Positions 9,309 through 17,279 of a DNA stretch of 64,000 nt are shown here, one piece after another. Within the stretch, counting starts at the first letter, position 1. The number at the start of each line of letters is the position of its first letter. The DNA is from CBDBJL01 sp965206365. GTDB taxonomy: Bacteria; Pseudomonadota; Alphaproteobacteria; JABAAW01; JAHZMA01. Made by a program: the position numbers and the translations under genes. The stretch lies in assembly GCA_965206365.1 (NCBI GenBank), contig CBDBJL010000005.1, positions 1 through 64,000 on the forward strand, written 5' to 3'. Below the pieces are notes generated by a model. That model was not told the DNA's origin and did no database searches. It saw only the letters and a list, made by a program, of their open reading frames with translations.

Positions 9309-10007
9309 TGCAGATATTTTATAATCTTTCTGAGTAAATATTGCATGTCTTTTATAGTATATCTTTGGTCAATTGGCAAGCAACATAAATGTTTTGCAGC
9401 CTTTCTTCAAAACTATAGATTTGCTTTCGTTTTAGAACTTCTTGCCAATATTGGGGGATATAGATTTTTTGCGAAATCAAGAATTCTCTTAAAGAATGAC
9501 CATTTTCAACGCATAAAGGGTAGGTTAGGGGGATAATTTTAAGGGGGAGTTGATTTATTTTTTAAGGTGTGAATGGAGATACAAAAAATTCTTTTGCCGA
9601 ATTTTGGCAATATTTTTATAGTTTAAGCTTTGTAAGATTTTTTCGCTTAAAAGTGACATTTGCAATATTAGGGCTTTGTCCTAAATCGGTCTCATGTTTT
9701 TGGTAAAATGTGTAAGCACTATCCATTTCTTCACTACGCGCCAGAAGATGCGCCGTATGATAATCGGCATTATATCTTGCCAATGTGCTATTATTCAAGG
9801 CAAGTAGGGTAGATAAATAGCCACCATCAGGGATGCCAAAAAATTTACGCGGCGAATAAATATAATCAATATTAGGGGATGCTTAAGCAAAAAAGCTAAG
9901 GCATTACGCACGCTATTAAATGAAAGCAAATTTTTGTGATAAAGGGAATTTTGTGATAATTCTAACTCTAAAAAGCTACCGATTAATTTTAAGTTTTGTT
10001 CATTCAT
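9305..10007 (-). pseudogene. decayed PLP-dependent aminotransferase-like gene of polysaccharide loci
   Basis: Reading across frames recovers one protein: an N-terminal piece with SFLELELSQN and YHKN; a piece with YSPRKFFGIPDGGYL; then SEKILQSLNYKNIAKIRQ; a piece with LREFLISQKIYIPQYW; and a C-terminal LPIDQRYTIKDMQYL. This order matches a family of DegT-like PLP proteins found in LPS and capsule loci. At least four frameshifts are needed, near 9874-9877 (a run of four C), 9651-9665, 9554-9563 and 9371-9385. In addition, the central part expected between the first two pieces is missing (my estimate is 80-100 residues). No functional product can be made. The final TGA overlaps the next gene's ATG. 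Confidence 0.8.
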
Positions 10008-10348
10008 ATCAGATATATAAGATGCTTTTTTTGAGAGTATTTCAAAGATTAATTTTTTATATTTTTAAGTGGTAATCAAATGATAATATTGATGCATATT
10101 CTGTACTCCGGAATATAGACCACCAAGGTGGGTTTTGGGTATAATTTCTAAAGAAGCAGAATTTTGGTCAATTGTAGTTAGGGGGAGTTATGCAATTAGC
10201 ATACCCAAAGAACTTTGTAGGGATAACCTTGATGTGCAGGTAGACCATCATATCCATTGGATATTTTCAAGTTTGGAGAAAAAAATGCAATACAGGTTTG
10301 TTTGGATCACAGGCAATGATAACAATGATTACTGCTAGCGGATCCGTT
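10008..10348. other. gene-poor stretch with possible coding fossil
   Basis: No gene is supported. On the minus strand, 10205-10255 reads GYDGLPAHQGYPYKVLW, which looks protein-like but is closed by stops on the downstream side and matches no family I can name. A 67-codon plus-strand frame (10135-10338) has no ribosome binding site or family signature. The region is best read as debris from gene loss next to the broken PLP gene. Confidence 0.4.
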
Positions 10349-11032
10349 TTATTTTTTTGCACTTCGCCATTGATAGCTTGGGGTTTCTTTAATTTCAGTT
10401 GCCTTGGCTGCGACGACTGAATAATCAGGGATGTCATTTAAAACTAATGCACCGGCACCAATAATACATTCTTTGCCAATGGTAATATTATCACGGATGG
10501 TTGCATTAGCACCAACAAAGGAATTTTTTCCTAAGGTTACGCCACCAGAGATCACTGCATGCGATGCAATAAAGCAATGATCTTCAATGATGGTATGATG
10601 TGCAATATAATTTCCACTCCATAAAATAACATTATTCCCGATATGAACTTCGGGTTGAATATTATTAAGTTCGAAAATAAAACAATTCTCACCAATATGG
10701 GTGGTGTTACAAAGGGCTTTGGGGCTGATATAATTGATAAAATGATAGCCCTTTTTTTTGGCTTGATAATATCTTTCTTCCCGGATCTTATTGACATTTT
10801 TATAATTTATTGGTAGGAATAATAGATATTCTGAGGGTGGGTATTGAGTTTCTAAAGTTTCAAAAGCGATAACAGGTAAGTTTTTAAAATTTTCTGCAGT
10901 GCAAAATTGTTGATCACAAGTAAAGGCAACAGGGTTATAATCACTATCATTTTTAAGATAATAAAAAGCTACTTCTGCTGTATGATGCATACCAAAAATG
11001 ATAACTTTATTGCTATTTTTTAAGGGCATCAT
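10349..11032 (-). CDS. NeuD/PglD-like sugar O- or N-acyltransferase
   Basis: A 227-residue protein with an N-terminal Rossmann-like domain (KVIIFGMHHTAEVAFYYL) and a C-terminal left-handed beta-helix made of hexapeptide repeats from about residue 105 (IGENCFIFE, IGNNVILWS, IEDHCFIAS, LGKNSFVGA, IGKECIIGA). This layout is that of NeuD and PglD acetyltransferases, which acetylate sialic-acid-like or amino sugars. The HCFIASHAVISGG segment supplies the expected catalytic-site histidine region. It is in line with the glycosyltransferase upstream (33 bp apart), so it probably decorates the same glycan. Confidence 0.8.
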   Translation of the reverse strand: MMPLKNSNKVIIFGMHHTAEVAFYYLKNDSDYNPVAFTCDQQFCTAENFKNLPVIAFETLETQYPPSEYLLFLPINYKNVNKIREERYYQAKKKGYHFINYISPKALCNTTHIGENCFIFELNNIQPEVHIGNNVILWSGNYIAHHTIIEDHCFIASHAVISGGVTLGKNSFVGANATIRDNITIGKECIIGAGALVLNDIPDYSVVAAKATEIKETPSYQWRSAKK

Positions 11033-11065
11033 CGATATATTTATAAAGTTGATAATTACAATCGA

Positions 11066-12226
11066 TCATTTCACACCCTGATAAAGATTCACCTTGAAGA
11101 ATTCATAGATTTTTGCTTTGTAATAGGTTTGATAGCGATTAAGATAAAAGCCACAGGATAATTCATAAAGAAACCGAAAAATATAGGTTCTGAAGGGATC
11201 AATGATTCTACACCCATATAATACACCGATCCAGCATAGGCGATAAAACCAGAGGTGGGTGATCCAAAGGGGCAATTTTAATTCCGTTTTATCTTTCATT
11301 AAGCCAGCAACCCTATGCGAGAGATTATATTCAGCAGGAGAAGATATGGCAAGTGTTACTAAAAGGGTTTGCAACATTTGCCATGAAAAATATTGCTTAT
11401 TCTGAATTAATGTTTTTAGGGTTTTATCTGCATAATATAATTGTATTTTTATAGGTCCAGGGTATTCTCGCTTTAATACTTTATCTATAAGATAAAATAA
11501 ACGAAGATTAGCAAGATATTGTTGCATTTTAGTTAAACGTGAATGATCACCTGTGCCAGTGATCCGGTAGCATGTCATGGCTTCATCGATATAATGAATA
11601 TTGCCATATTGGGCAAAAAATATGGCTGTAGCTACCTCACCATGGAGCGTTTTATGGAAATAATATTTTTTTGGCAAACCGTTCAAAACATTACGCCATA
11701 GATAGCTGCTGGTATGAAAATAATAACCACTCGTTAAATTATGAATATCAATGGTCGGTTTCGCCTCGCCTTTTTTAAGCATATTTTCTCGGTTATTCTT
11801 TTTTTCATAATATATTTGTACATTATGGGTGCAACCAATCAATGTTTTTTTAGTATCTTGCTTAAGAATACCCATTTGTTTCTGTAATTTATTAGGGTCT
11901 AACCAATAATCATCAGCATCTAGCAGGATGACATAGTCTCCGCAGGCTTTTTGCATCGAGGTTATATGGGTAAAATGGGCGCCCTGGTTTTTTTTATGGA
12001 AGAAGAGTTTAAGGTTGTTGAATTTATCGCGGTAGGTAAGAATAATATCACGGGTTTGGTCAACAGAGCCATCATCAAAAATAATAAGTTCATATTCAAA
12101 ATCTACTTTCTGCATTAAAATAGATTCTAAACATTCGGTGATATAGGCTTCGTGATTATAGGCAGTAACAATAACACTAAGTTTAGGATGTAAGTTAACG
12201 GGCATTTGATAATAATATCCTAACAA
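11066..12226 (-). CDS. family 2 glycosyltransferase
   Basis: A 386-residue protein. Residues 15-125 form a GT-A fold: LSVIVTAYNHEAYI, IIFDDGSVDQT and the DxD-containing LLDADDYW. The C-terminal half is basic and rich in Tyr and Trp, with no clear membrane helix. Such enzymes add one sugar from a nucleotide donor to a growing glycan in the cytosol. Upstream lies a second glycosyltransferase gene (49 bp). A start at 12205 (MPVNLHPKL), removing seven residues, is also plausible. Confidence 0.85.
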   Translation of the reverse strand: MLGYYYQMPVNLHPKLSVIVTAYNHEAYITECLESILMQKVDFEYELIIFDDGSVDQTRDIILTYRDKFNNLKLFFHKKNQGAHFTHITSMQKACGDYVILLDADDYWLDPNKLQKQMGILKQDTKKTLIGCTHNVQIYYEKKNNRENMLKKGEAKPTIDIHNLTSGYYFHTSSYLWRNVLNGLPKKYYFHKTLHGEVATAIFFAQYGNIHYIDEAMTCYRITGTGDHSRLTKMQQYLANLRLFYLIDKVLKREYPGPIKIQLYYADKTLKTLIQNKQYFSWQMLQTLLVTLAISSPAEYNLSHRVAGLMKDKTELKLPLWITHLWFYRLCWIGVLYGCRIIDPFRTYIFRFLYELSCGFYLNRYQTYYKAKIYEFFKVNLYQGVK

Positions 12227-12275
12227 ATAATAGAAAATTACACAACTTTAGGTTATATCTGTTGGTTTGTAAAGG

Positions 12276-13610
12276 TTATTTTTCATGCTTATTGGCTGCT
12301 TTTAGCAATATATTTTTTGTTGCTTCTAGCCTTGCCTCGTTATTGAACAATTTTTTTGCTTTTAACCTCCCTTTGAGTGCTAGGGCATAAAGCAGGTCTA
12401 AATTATCAAAATAAAATTGGATTTTTTCAGCAATATCAGCAATATTGGGTTTAATAGTAACAATTTCTTCATTTTCGATAAATAAATTTCCATTAAGAGC
12501 ATTCATATCTAGAATATCGGTGTTAAACATAGCCACGCCCATCAAAGATTGGTCGGGTAGCATAGGGTAGCCATCAAAATTACCCTTGTAGAGTTGAAAA
12601 GGCCTGGTGGGGGCAAGGGCTAGATCGCAATTAGGATAAAATTCTTTCAACCATTTCGTATCTTGCAGTCCGTGAAAATATATATTTTCTTTGATCTCTG
12701 AGACATCTATGTCGGTTTCATCAAAGGGGCCAATAACATGAAATTGCATCATTTTATTGTTAGGGTTTCTCAGCAATTCTTTGGCAGCTCCAATAAACAA
12801 ATCATAACCTTTATCTACGCCCTGTTCTGAGTATTTAAAAGCACAAAAACATAAATCAAACGTATCTTTATCTTTTTTTGCATATTTTTTTTGAGAAAAT
12901 CCTATATCAGCTTCTTCTAATGTAAAATTTGCATAGCCACCAAACAAATAGGCTATCTTTTCTTTAGCGCAGAAACCTTTATCAACAAGATAATGATATG
13001 TAATCATTTGTGTCACAATTACTGTTTTGAAATAAGGACTTTTACAAACCTCTTTTAATGCGAAATCAGAAAAATATTCTGGGTCATTATCAATATTCAA
13101 CCCAAAACCACCCCCTGGGTGAAGCAGAAACACAAACGGAATTTTATTGCGATTGAAAAACGGGAGTAGCAAATAAACATTCGTTAAGAAATGAACATAA
13201 GCTAAGTTAATTTTATATTTTCTGTATTTATTTCCTAGAAATTTTATTTTATGAGCTGTTTCTGGGTAGAGAGTGGCATAATATTTCTTTCTTTTTCTAA
13301 AGGTAGATTTTTTGGTTGTTTTTAGCCAATGAATTCGCTGGCGAAAAATACGCAGATAAGGTTTTGTATAATAACCTGCGTCATAAATCGTAAAGTTGGG
13401 TATTCTTGTAAACAAACCCTGTACTTCGATATGTGTAAAACCTGCGAGTGTTTTTGTTGGATAGAGTGTGATGTCAATAATATCTTCGTAGATCGGTTTG
13501 AGGAATAAAGCTACGCATCGTAAAAACAAGACTTCAATGATTGCCCAAGGGGGCATATAAATAGCACGAATGAGCTTTCTTGCGAAATATTTTATTTTCA
13601 AATTTTTCAT
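12276..13610 (-). CDS. GT-B type glycosyltransferase (family 4-like)
   Basis: A 444-residue protein with a weak but recognisable two-domain GT-B pattern: an N-terminal acceptor part with LLHPGGGFGLN, and a C-terminal donor part with FHVIGPFDE, IYFHGLQD and a final stretch resembling the sugar-nucleotide site of GT4 enzymes (NGNLFIENEE). The first 60 residues are hydrophobic and basic, suggesting membrane association. It is the first gene of the minus-strand polysaccharide group and begins only 48 bp from the tRNA-Asn gene. Confidence 0.7.
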   Translation of the reverse strand: MKNLKIKYFARKLIRAIYMPPWAIIEVLFLRCVALFLKPIYEDIIDITLYPTKTLAGFTHIEVQGLFTRIPNFTIYDAGYYTKPYLRIFRQRIHWLKTTKKSTFRKRKKYYATLYPETAHKIKFLGNKYRKYKINLAYVHFLTNVYLLLPFFNRNKIPFVFLLHPGGGFGLNIDNDPEYFSDFALKEVCKSPYFKTVIVTQMITYHYLVDKGFCAKEKIAYLFGGYANFTLEEADIGFSQKKYAKKDKDTFDLCFCAFKYSEQGVDKGYDLFIGAAKELLRNPNNKMMQFHVIGPFDETDIDVSEIKENIYFHGLQDTKWLKEFYPNCDLALAPTRPFQLYKGNFDGYPMLPDQSLMGVAMFNTDILDMNALNGNLFIENEEIVTIKPNIADIAEKIQFYFDNLDLLYALALKGRLKAKKLFNNEARLEATKNILLKAANKHEK

Positions 13611-13657
13611 GTAAGAGTTCGTATATTTTTTTGTTGAGTATATCTTGTATCATGAAA

Positions 13658-13733
13658 TGGCTCCGCGAGCAGGACTCGAACCTGCGACAGGGTGATTAAC
13701 AGTCACCTGCTCTACCAACTGAGCTATCGCGGA
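13658..13733 (-). tRNA. tRNA-Asn (GTT)
   Basis: A 76-nt cloverleaf can be folded on the minus strand: acceptor TCCGCGA/TCGCGGA, D-arm GCTCAGTTGGTAGAGC, anticodon stem GGTGA/TCACC around loop CTGTTAA (anticodon GTT), T-arm with GGTTCGAGTCC, and an encoded 3' CCA. Its 3' end faces the polysaccharide locus. Confidence 0.96.
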
Positions 13734-14038
13734 ACATTGGCGCGATAATATCGCAATGATTTGTTGATGACAAGAGCGAAATGGCAAAGGAGTGATTTTT
13801 TTAGAATAAAAAATGATTATTGATAAAAACACTTGCATTTGTGGCTAAAATTATGTTTAACTACCCTTAGGATTTTGAGGTTGCGTTTGACCTTAGATCT
13901 TGTATCCTTAAAAGGTAGAGCTTTTGTTGATTTGATATTTGTTTCCTTTGGGTAGAAAAATTTGTCCTTTTACGTTCAAAGGTGGGTTTTCCCGCCTTTT
14001 TTAATGGTAGAATCAATGGGTGGAGATACATAAAGAAG
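13734..14038. other. leader region of the rimP-nusA-infB operon
   Basis: About 300 bp between the tRNA gene and rimP. It must hold the divergent promoters for the tRNA and for the operon. The only clear structure is the hairpin at 13981-14002. A minus-strand frame across this region and the tRNA is not a gene. Confidence 0.5.
13981..14002 (+). terminator. attenuator-like hairpin ahead of rimP
   Basis: GGTGGG pairs with CCCGCC (one G-U pair) across a TTTT loop and is followed directly by six T. This has the form of an intrinsic terminator, but no plus-strand gene lies upstream for it to end. It sits in the leader of the operon that encodes the termination factor NusA, so conditional termination (attenuation) is likely. 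Confidence 0.65.
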
Positions 14039-14656
14039 ATGTTTGATCATATGCAAAAATTAGAGAAAGTTTCTGTTGAAGCTACGAATATGAGCAAACT
14101 TGATAAGGTTTCTGTTATAGATGATTCTGGGCTCTTAGCGCATATTATGCAATTTCCAGCATTGATGAGTGCTGGAAATCCATTGGCAGAAAAAATTGCC
14201 TATTTCGTGGCTTTACCCCTTCATAATCTTGGCTATTATTTAGTACGGGTTCATTTAGATGCCTTACCAACCTTGCAAATTATGGTGCGACGGTTGGATG
14301 GTAAGGTGTTAGAAGTTGCTGATTGCCAAAAAATTAGCCACGGGATTTCAGCTTTGTTGGATGTAGAAGACCCAATTGCGAGTCGCTATCATTTAGAGAT
14401 TTCTTCAACGGGCATTGATTGCCCACTTTCTAGCCATGCTGATTTTCAGGCGCATTTGGGCGATGAAATTAAAGTAGAAATGTGCGAGTTACATGCGGGG
14501 TTTCGGAAAATACGGGGCATTTTAAGTGATGTGAAAACAGATGAGATTGAGATTGTCAAACGCAAAGATAATGTAAAATATTGCGTGCCATTTCGGGAAA
14601 TGAAGATGGCAAAATTGGTGTTAACAGATGAATTATTACAAAAACATGTGCAGTGA
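14039..14656 (+). CDS. rimP: ribosome maturation factor RimP
   Basis: A 205-residue protein. The region FVALPLHNLGYYLVRVHL, then TLQIMVRRLDG, followed by CQKISHGISALLDVEDPI and YHLEISSTGIDCPL (position of the conserved SPGxxRPL motif) identifies RimP, needed for 30S subunit maturation. The conserved motif is altered: SPG...RPL reads STGIDCPL here. A GTG at 13982 would extend the frame but overlaps the leader hairpin; I use the ATG at 14039, and 14051 is also possible. It is the first gene of the nusA-infB operon, as in other proteobacteria. Confidence 0.9.
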   Translation: MFDHMQKLEKVSVEATNMSKLDKVSVIDDSGLLAHIMQFPALMSAGNPLAEKIAYFVALPLHNLGYYLVRVHLDALPTLQIMVRRLDGKVLEVADCQKISHGISALLDVEDPIASRYHLEISSTGIDCPLSSHADFQAHLGDEIKVEMCELHAGFRKIRGILSDVKTDEIEIVKRKDNVKYCVPFREMKMAKLVLTDELLQKHVQ

Positions 14657-14722
14657 CGGGCTGTTTTATTGCATGATGCTTTTTTATCAATACTTAATAT
14701 TTAGTTTTAGGGAGACCCTTTC

Positions 14723-16558
14723 ATGTCGTTTCTGAAAAATGAAGTTTTGTTGGTTGCCGATGCGGTTGCACAAGAGAAGAATATCGATCGTGAACATGTA
14801 TTTGAAGCTTTAGAGTTGGCGGTACAAAAAGCGGGGCGGAGTAAATATGGGCTGGCTTTAGATATTCGGGCGACGATTGATCGTAAAACGGGTGAGATTA
14901 CATTAGAGAGATTTCGGGAAGTGGTGGAGGATGTAGAAGATCCACAAAATCATCTTTCTTTGGCAGAAGCTCGCGCGTTAGATCGGAATGTTGAAGTGGG
15001 ATTTTTTATTCGCGATATTTTGCCTCCGATTGATTTTGGACGCATTGGGGTGCAATCTGCTAAGCAAATTATTGTTCAAAAAGTGCGCGATGCCGAGCGT
15101 GATAAACAATATGAAGAATTTGTTTCGAAGCAAGGTGAAATTACAAGTAAGATTGTCAAGCGAGTTGAATATGGAAATTTAATTGTTGATTTAGGGCAGG
15201 CGGAAGGGTTTTTACGACGCAATGAATTGATTGGGCGTGAGAATTTCAAGCGTGGGGATCGAATTCTTTCTTATATTTATTCAGTGAAGCGTGAAAATCG
15301 TGGTCCGCAAATTTTCCTCTCGCGAACGCACCCGCAATTTATGGTGAAGCTTTTTAAGCAAGAAGTGCCAGAAATTTACGATGGTGTTGTGCAAATTGTT
15401 CATTGTTCTCGTGATCCAGGGAGTCGTGCGAAAATATCGGTTATTTCTAATGATACTTCTATCGATCCAGTAGGGGCGTGTGTGGGAATGCGTGGTTCGC
15501 GGGTGCAAGCTGTGGTTTCTGAACTTCAGGGTGAAAAGGTAGATATTATTCCCTATTCAGCGGATATTGTTACTTATGTTGTGAATGCTTTGGCACCAGC
15601 GGAAATTAGTAAAGTTGTTGTTGATGAGAATACCGGTAAATTAGATGTGGTTGTGCCAGAGAGTCAATTATCGCAAGCCATTGGTAGGCGTGGGCAGAAT
15701 GTACGTTTGGCAACGCAACTGACTGGAGTGGATATTGATATTTTAACCGAAGAGGAAGATGTGGCGCGTCGTGAGGTAGAATTTGCTGAAAGAAGTCGGT
15801 TATTTATGGAACGCCTTGATGTTGATGATGTAATTGCACGGCTTTTAATTGCAGAAGGATTTCAGGATATCGAAGAAATTATTGATACTAATCCGGTAGA
15901 ACTTGCGAATATTAAAGGATTTGATGAAGCTTTGGCAGGCGAGCTACAAATGCGCGCCAAGCAGTTTATCACCCAGCGTGATATTGCTCGAATATCGGAG
16001 ATGAAAGAGTTAAAGATGCAGGAAGATTTAATGCAGTTTGCTGGGTTAAATCATGATATGCTGGTTATTTTGGGGAAAGATTCTGTTTGTTGTTTAGAGG
16101 ATTTTGCGGGGTTAGCTGCCGATGAATTGTTTGGAGCTGATGATTCCTTGTTTAAGGGGATGAAATTTTCGCTTAAAAAAGCGACGGATTTGATTACCAG
16201 GGCACGAATTCAGATGGGCTGGATTGAAGCCCCAGAGGTTGAAGCTGAGATTGAACCAGAGGTTGAAGCCCCAGAGGTTGAAGTTGAGGTTGAAGCTGAG
16301 ATCAAACTTGGGAATACAGAAGAGGAGATTTCGCCTACGAAGATTGCGTTGAAAGAATTTGAAACTTTGTTGCCGAATTCTGTGATAATCGAATTAACAG
16401 AAAATTTATTAGCCCCAGAATTTCAACAAGAATCTCAACAAGAATTACCACCAGAATTATTAGGGGCGATTCCCATAAAGGAAGATGCTTTAACAAAAGG
16501 AAGTTCAAGCGGTGAAATATCAAAACCCAATCCAAAAGTGATTAGCGAAGATGTCTAA
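14723..16558 (+). CDS. nusA: transcription termination/antitermination factor NusA
   Basis: A 611-residue protein: N-terminal RNA-polymerase-binding domain (1-120), S1 domain (about 130-200), two KH domains (VGACVGMRGSRVQAVVSEL; SQAIGRRGQNVRLATQL near residue 315) and two C-terminal helix-hairpin-helix repeats (ARLLIAEGFQDIEEI; LVILGKDSVCCLEDFAGL). It binds RNA polymerase and nascent RNA to control pausing, termination and antitermination. It is longer than usual because of an acidic tail of about 110 residues that starts with degenerate Glu/Val/Pro repeats. GGGAG lies ahead of the start. Its end overlaps ylxR by eight bases. Confidence 0.96.
   Translation: MSFLKNEVLLVADAVAQEKNIDREHVFEALELAVQKAGRSKYGLALDIRATIDRKTGEITLERFREVVEDVEDPQNHLSLAEARALDRNVEVGFFIRDILPPIDFGRIGVQSAKQIIVQKVRDAERDKQYEEFVSKQGEITSKIVKRVEYGNLIVDLGQAEGFLRRNELIGRENFKRGDRILSYIYSVKRENRGPQIFLSRTHPQFMVKLFKQEVPEIYDGVVQIVHCSRDPGSRAKISVISNDTSIDPVGACVGMRGSRVQAVVSELQGEKVDIIPYSADIVTYVVNALAPAEISKVVVDENTGKLDVVVPESQLSQAIGRRGQNVRLATQLTGVDIDILTEEEDVARREVEFAERSRLFMERLDVDDVIARLLIAEGFQDIEEIIDTNPVELANIKGFDEALAGELQMRAKQFITQRDIARISEMKELKMQEDLMQFAGLNHDMLVILGKDSVCCLEDFAGLAADELFGADDSLFKGMKFSLKKATDLITRARIQMGWIEAPEVEAEIEPEVEAPEVEVEVEAEIKLGNTEEEISPTKIALKEFETLLPNSVIIELTENLLAPEFQQESQQELPPELLGAIPIKEDALTKGSSSGEISKPNPKVISEDV
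16229..16303 (+). repeat. degenerate in-frame repeat in the nusA tail
   Basis: Units built from GCCCCAGAGGTTGAAGCTGAG and shortened versions encode EAPEVEAEIEPEVEAPEVEV. Such near-identical DNA units can expand and contract by slippage. Confidence 0.75.
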
Positions 16559-17231
16559 GAAGGTATTTAGGAATAAATTGGAACTAAAGCAAGAAATACA
16601 GGAGCGAGTTGCGTCGAATGATCTTGTGGGTGAGGCGGGCATTATGATGCGCAAATGCGTTTTAAGCCATAAAAATTATCCAAGAACGCAGATGGTTCGT
16701 TTTGTGATTTCGCCTCAGAAGATGCTGGTTCCAGATATTGCAGAAAAACTTCCCGGGCGGGGTATTTGGGTTTATCTAGATAGTGAATTGTTGGCGCAGG
16801 CACAGGATGAGAAGTTATTTCGGCAAAGATTGCGGCATAAAATTATTTTGCCAGAAATTCCTTTGTTGCAGCTTATTTCTCAACAGATGCAGGAACGATT
16901 GACCCAATTATTAGGTTTAATGCGTCGGGCGGGTTTGGCAGTGCAAGGGTTGGTAAAGGTTGAGGCGGGTTTGCGTAGCTCTCGTCCAGCTATTTTGTTG
17001 TGTGGGGGATCAGCCTCATTGCAAGGGCAAAGAAAAATTATTATACTGGCAGACAAACAGAAGGTTAAAATTATCTCAAATTTGCCCCGCAATATTGGGA
17101 ATGATGTCTTTGATCGTGAGAATTCCCCTTATATTTTGCTATTTTGTGGGGGGCTTTGTGATAAGTTTATTTTTTTGGTAGAAAAATGGCAGAAATTAGC
17201 GATATCATCGAATACACAGGCTGAAGCTTGA
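16551..17231 (+). CDS. YlxR (DUF448) / L7Ae-like RNA-binding protein
   Basis: A 226-residue protein. Residues 25-75 are the YlxR domain (MMRKCVLSHKNYPRTQMVRFV and the GRGIWVYLDSELL motif); residues 115-200 resemble the ribosomal L7Ae fold (LLGLMRRAGLAVQGLVKVEAGL). The fusion is normal for alphaproteobacteria and is found between nusA and infB. It probably binds RNA or the ribosome; its exact function is not established. Translation is coupled to nusA through an eight-base overlap. Confidence 0.9.
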   Translation: MSKKVFRNKLELKQEIQERVASNDLVGEAGIMMRKCVLSHKNYPRTQMVRFVISPQKMLVPDIAEKLPGRGIWVYLDSELLAQAQDEKLFRQRLRHKIILPEIPLLQLISQQMQERLTQLLGLMRRAGLAVQGLVKVEAGLRSSRPAILLCGGSASLQGQRKIIILADKQKVKIISNLPRNIGNDVFDRENSPYILLFCGGLCDKFIFLVEKWQKLAISSNTQAEA

Positions 17232-17279
17232 GTCGAATTTTAAGTAGGATATTATAGGGATAGTATTGGATAGATCACA

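Noticed and set aside
9228..9536. 102-codon plus-strand frame
   Set aside because: Antisense to the decayed PLP gene, whose conserved motifs are on the minus strand.
10135..10338. 67-codon plus-strand frame
   Set aside because: No ribosome binding site, no motif, and the opposite strand looks more protein-like.
2490..13610. Polysaccharide locus as an island integrated at tRNA-Asn
   Set aside because: The tRNA 3' end faces the locus, but I see no integrase gene and no second copy of the tRNA 3' end on the far side.
13650..13838. 62-codon minus-strand frame
   Set aside because: It runs through the tRNA-Asn gene and its flank; no ribosome binding site or family.
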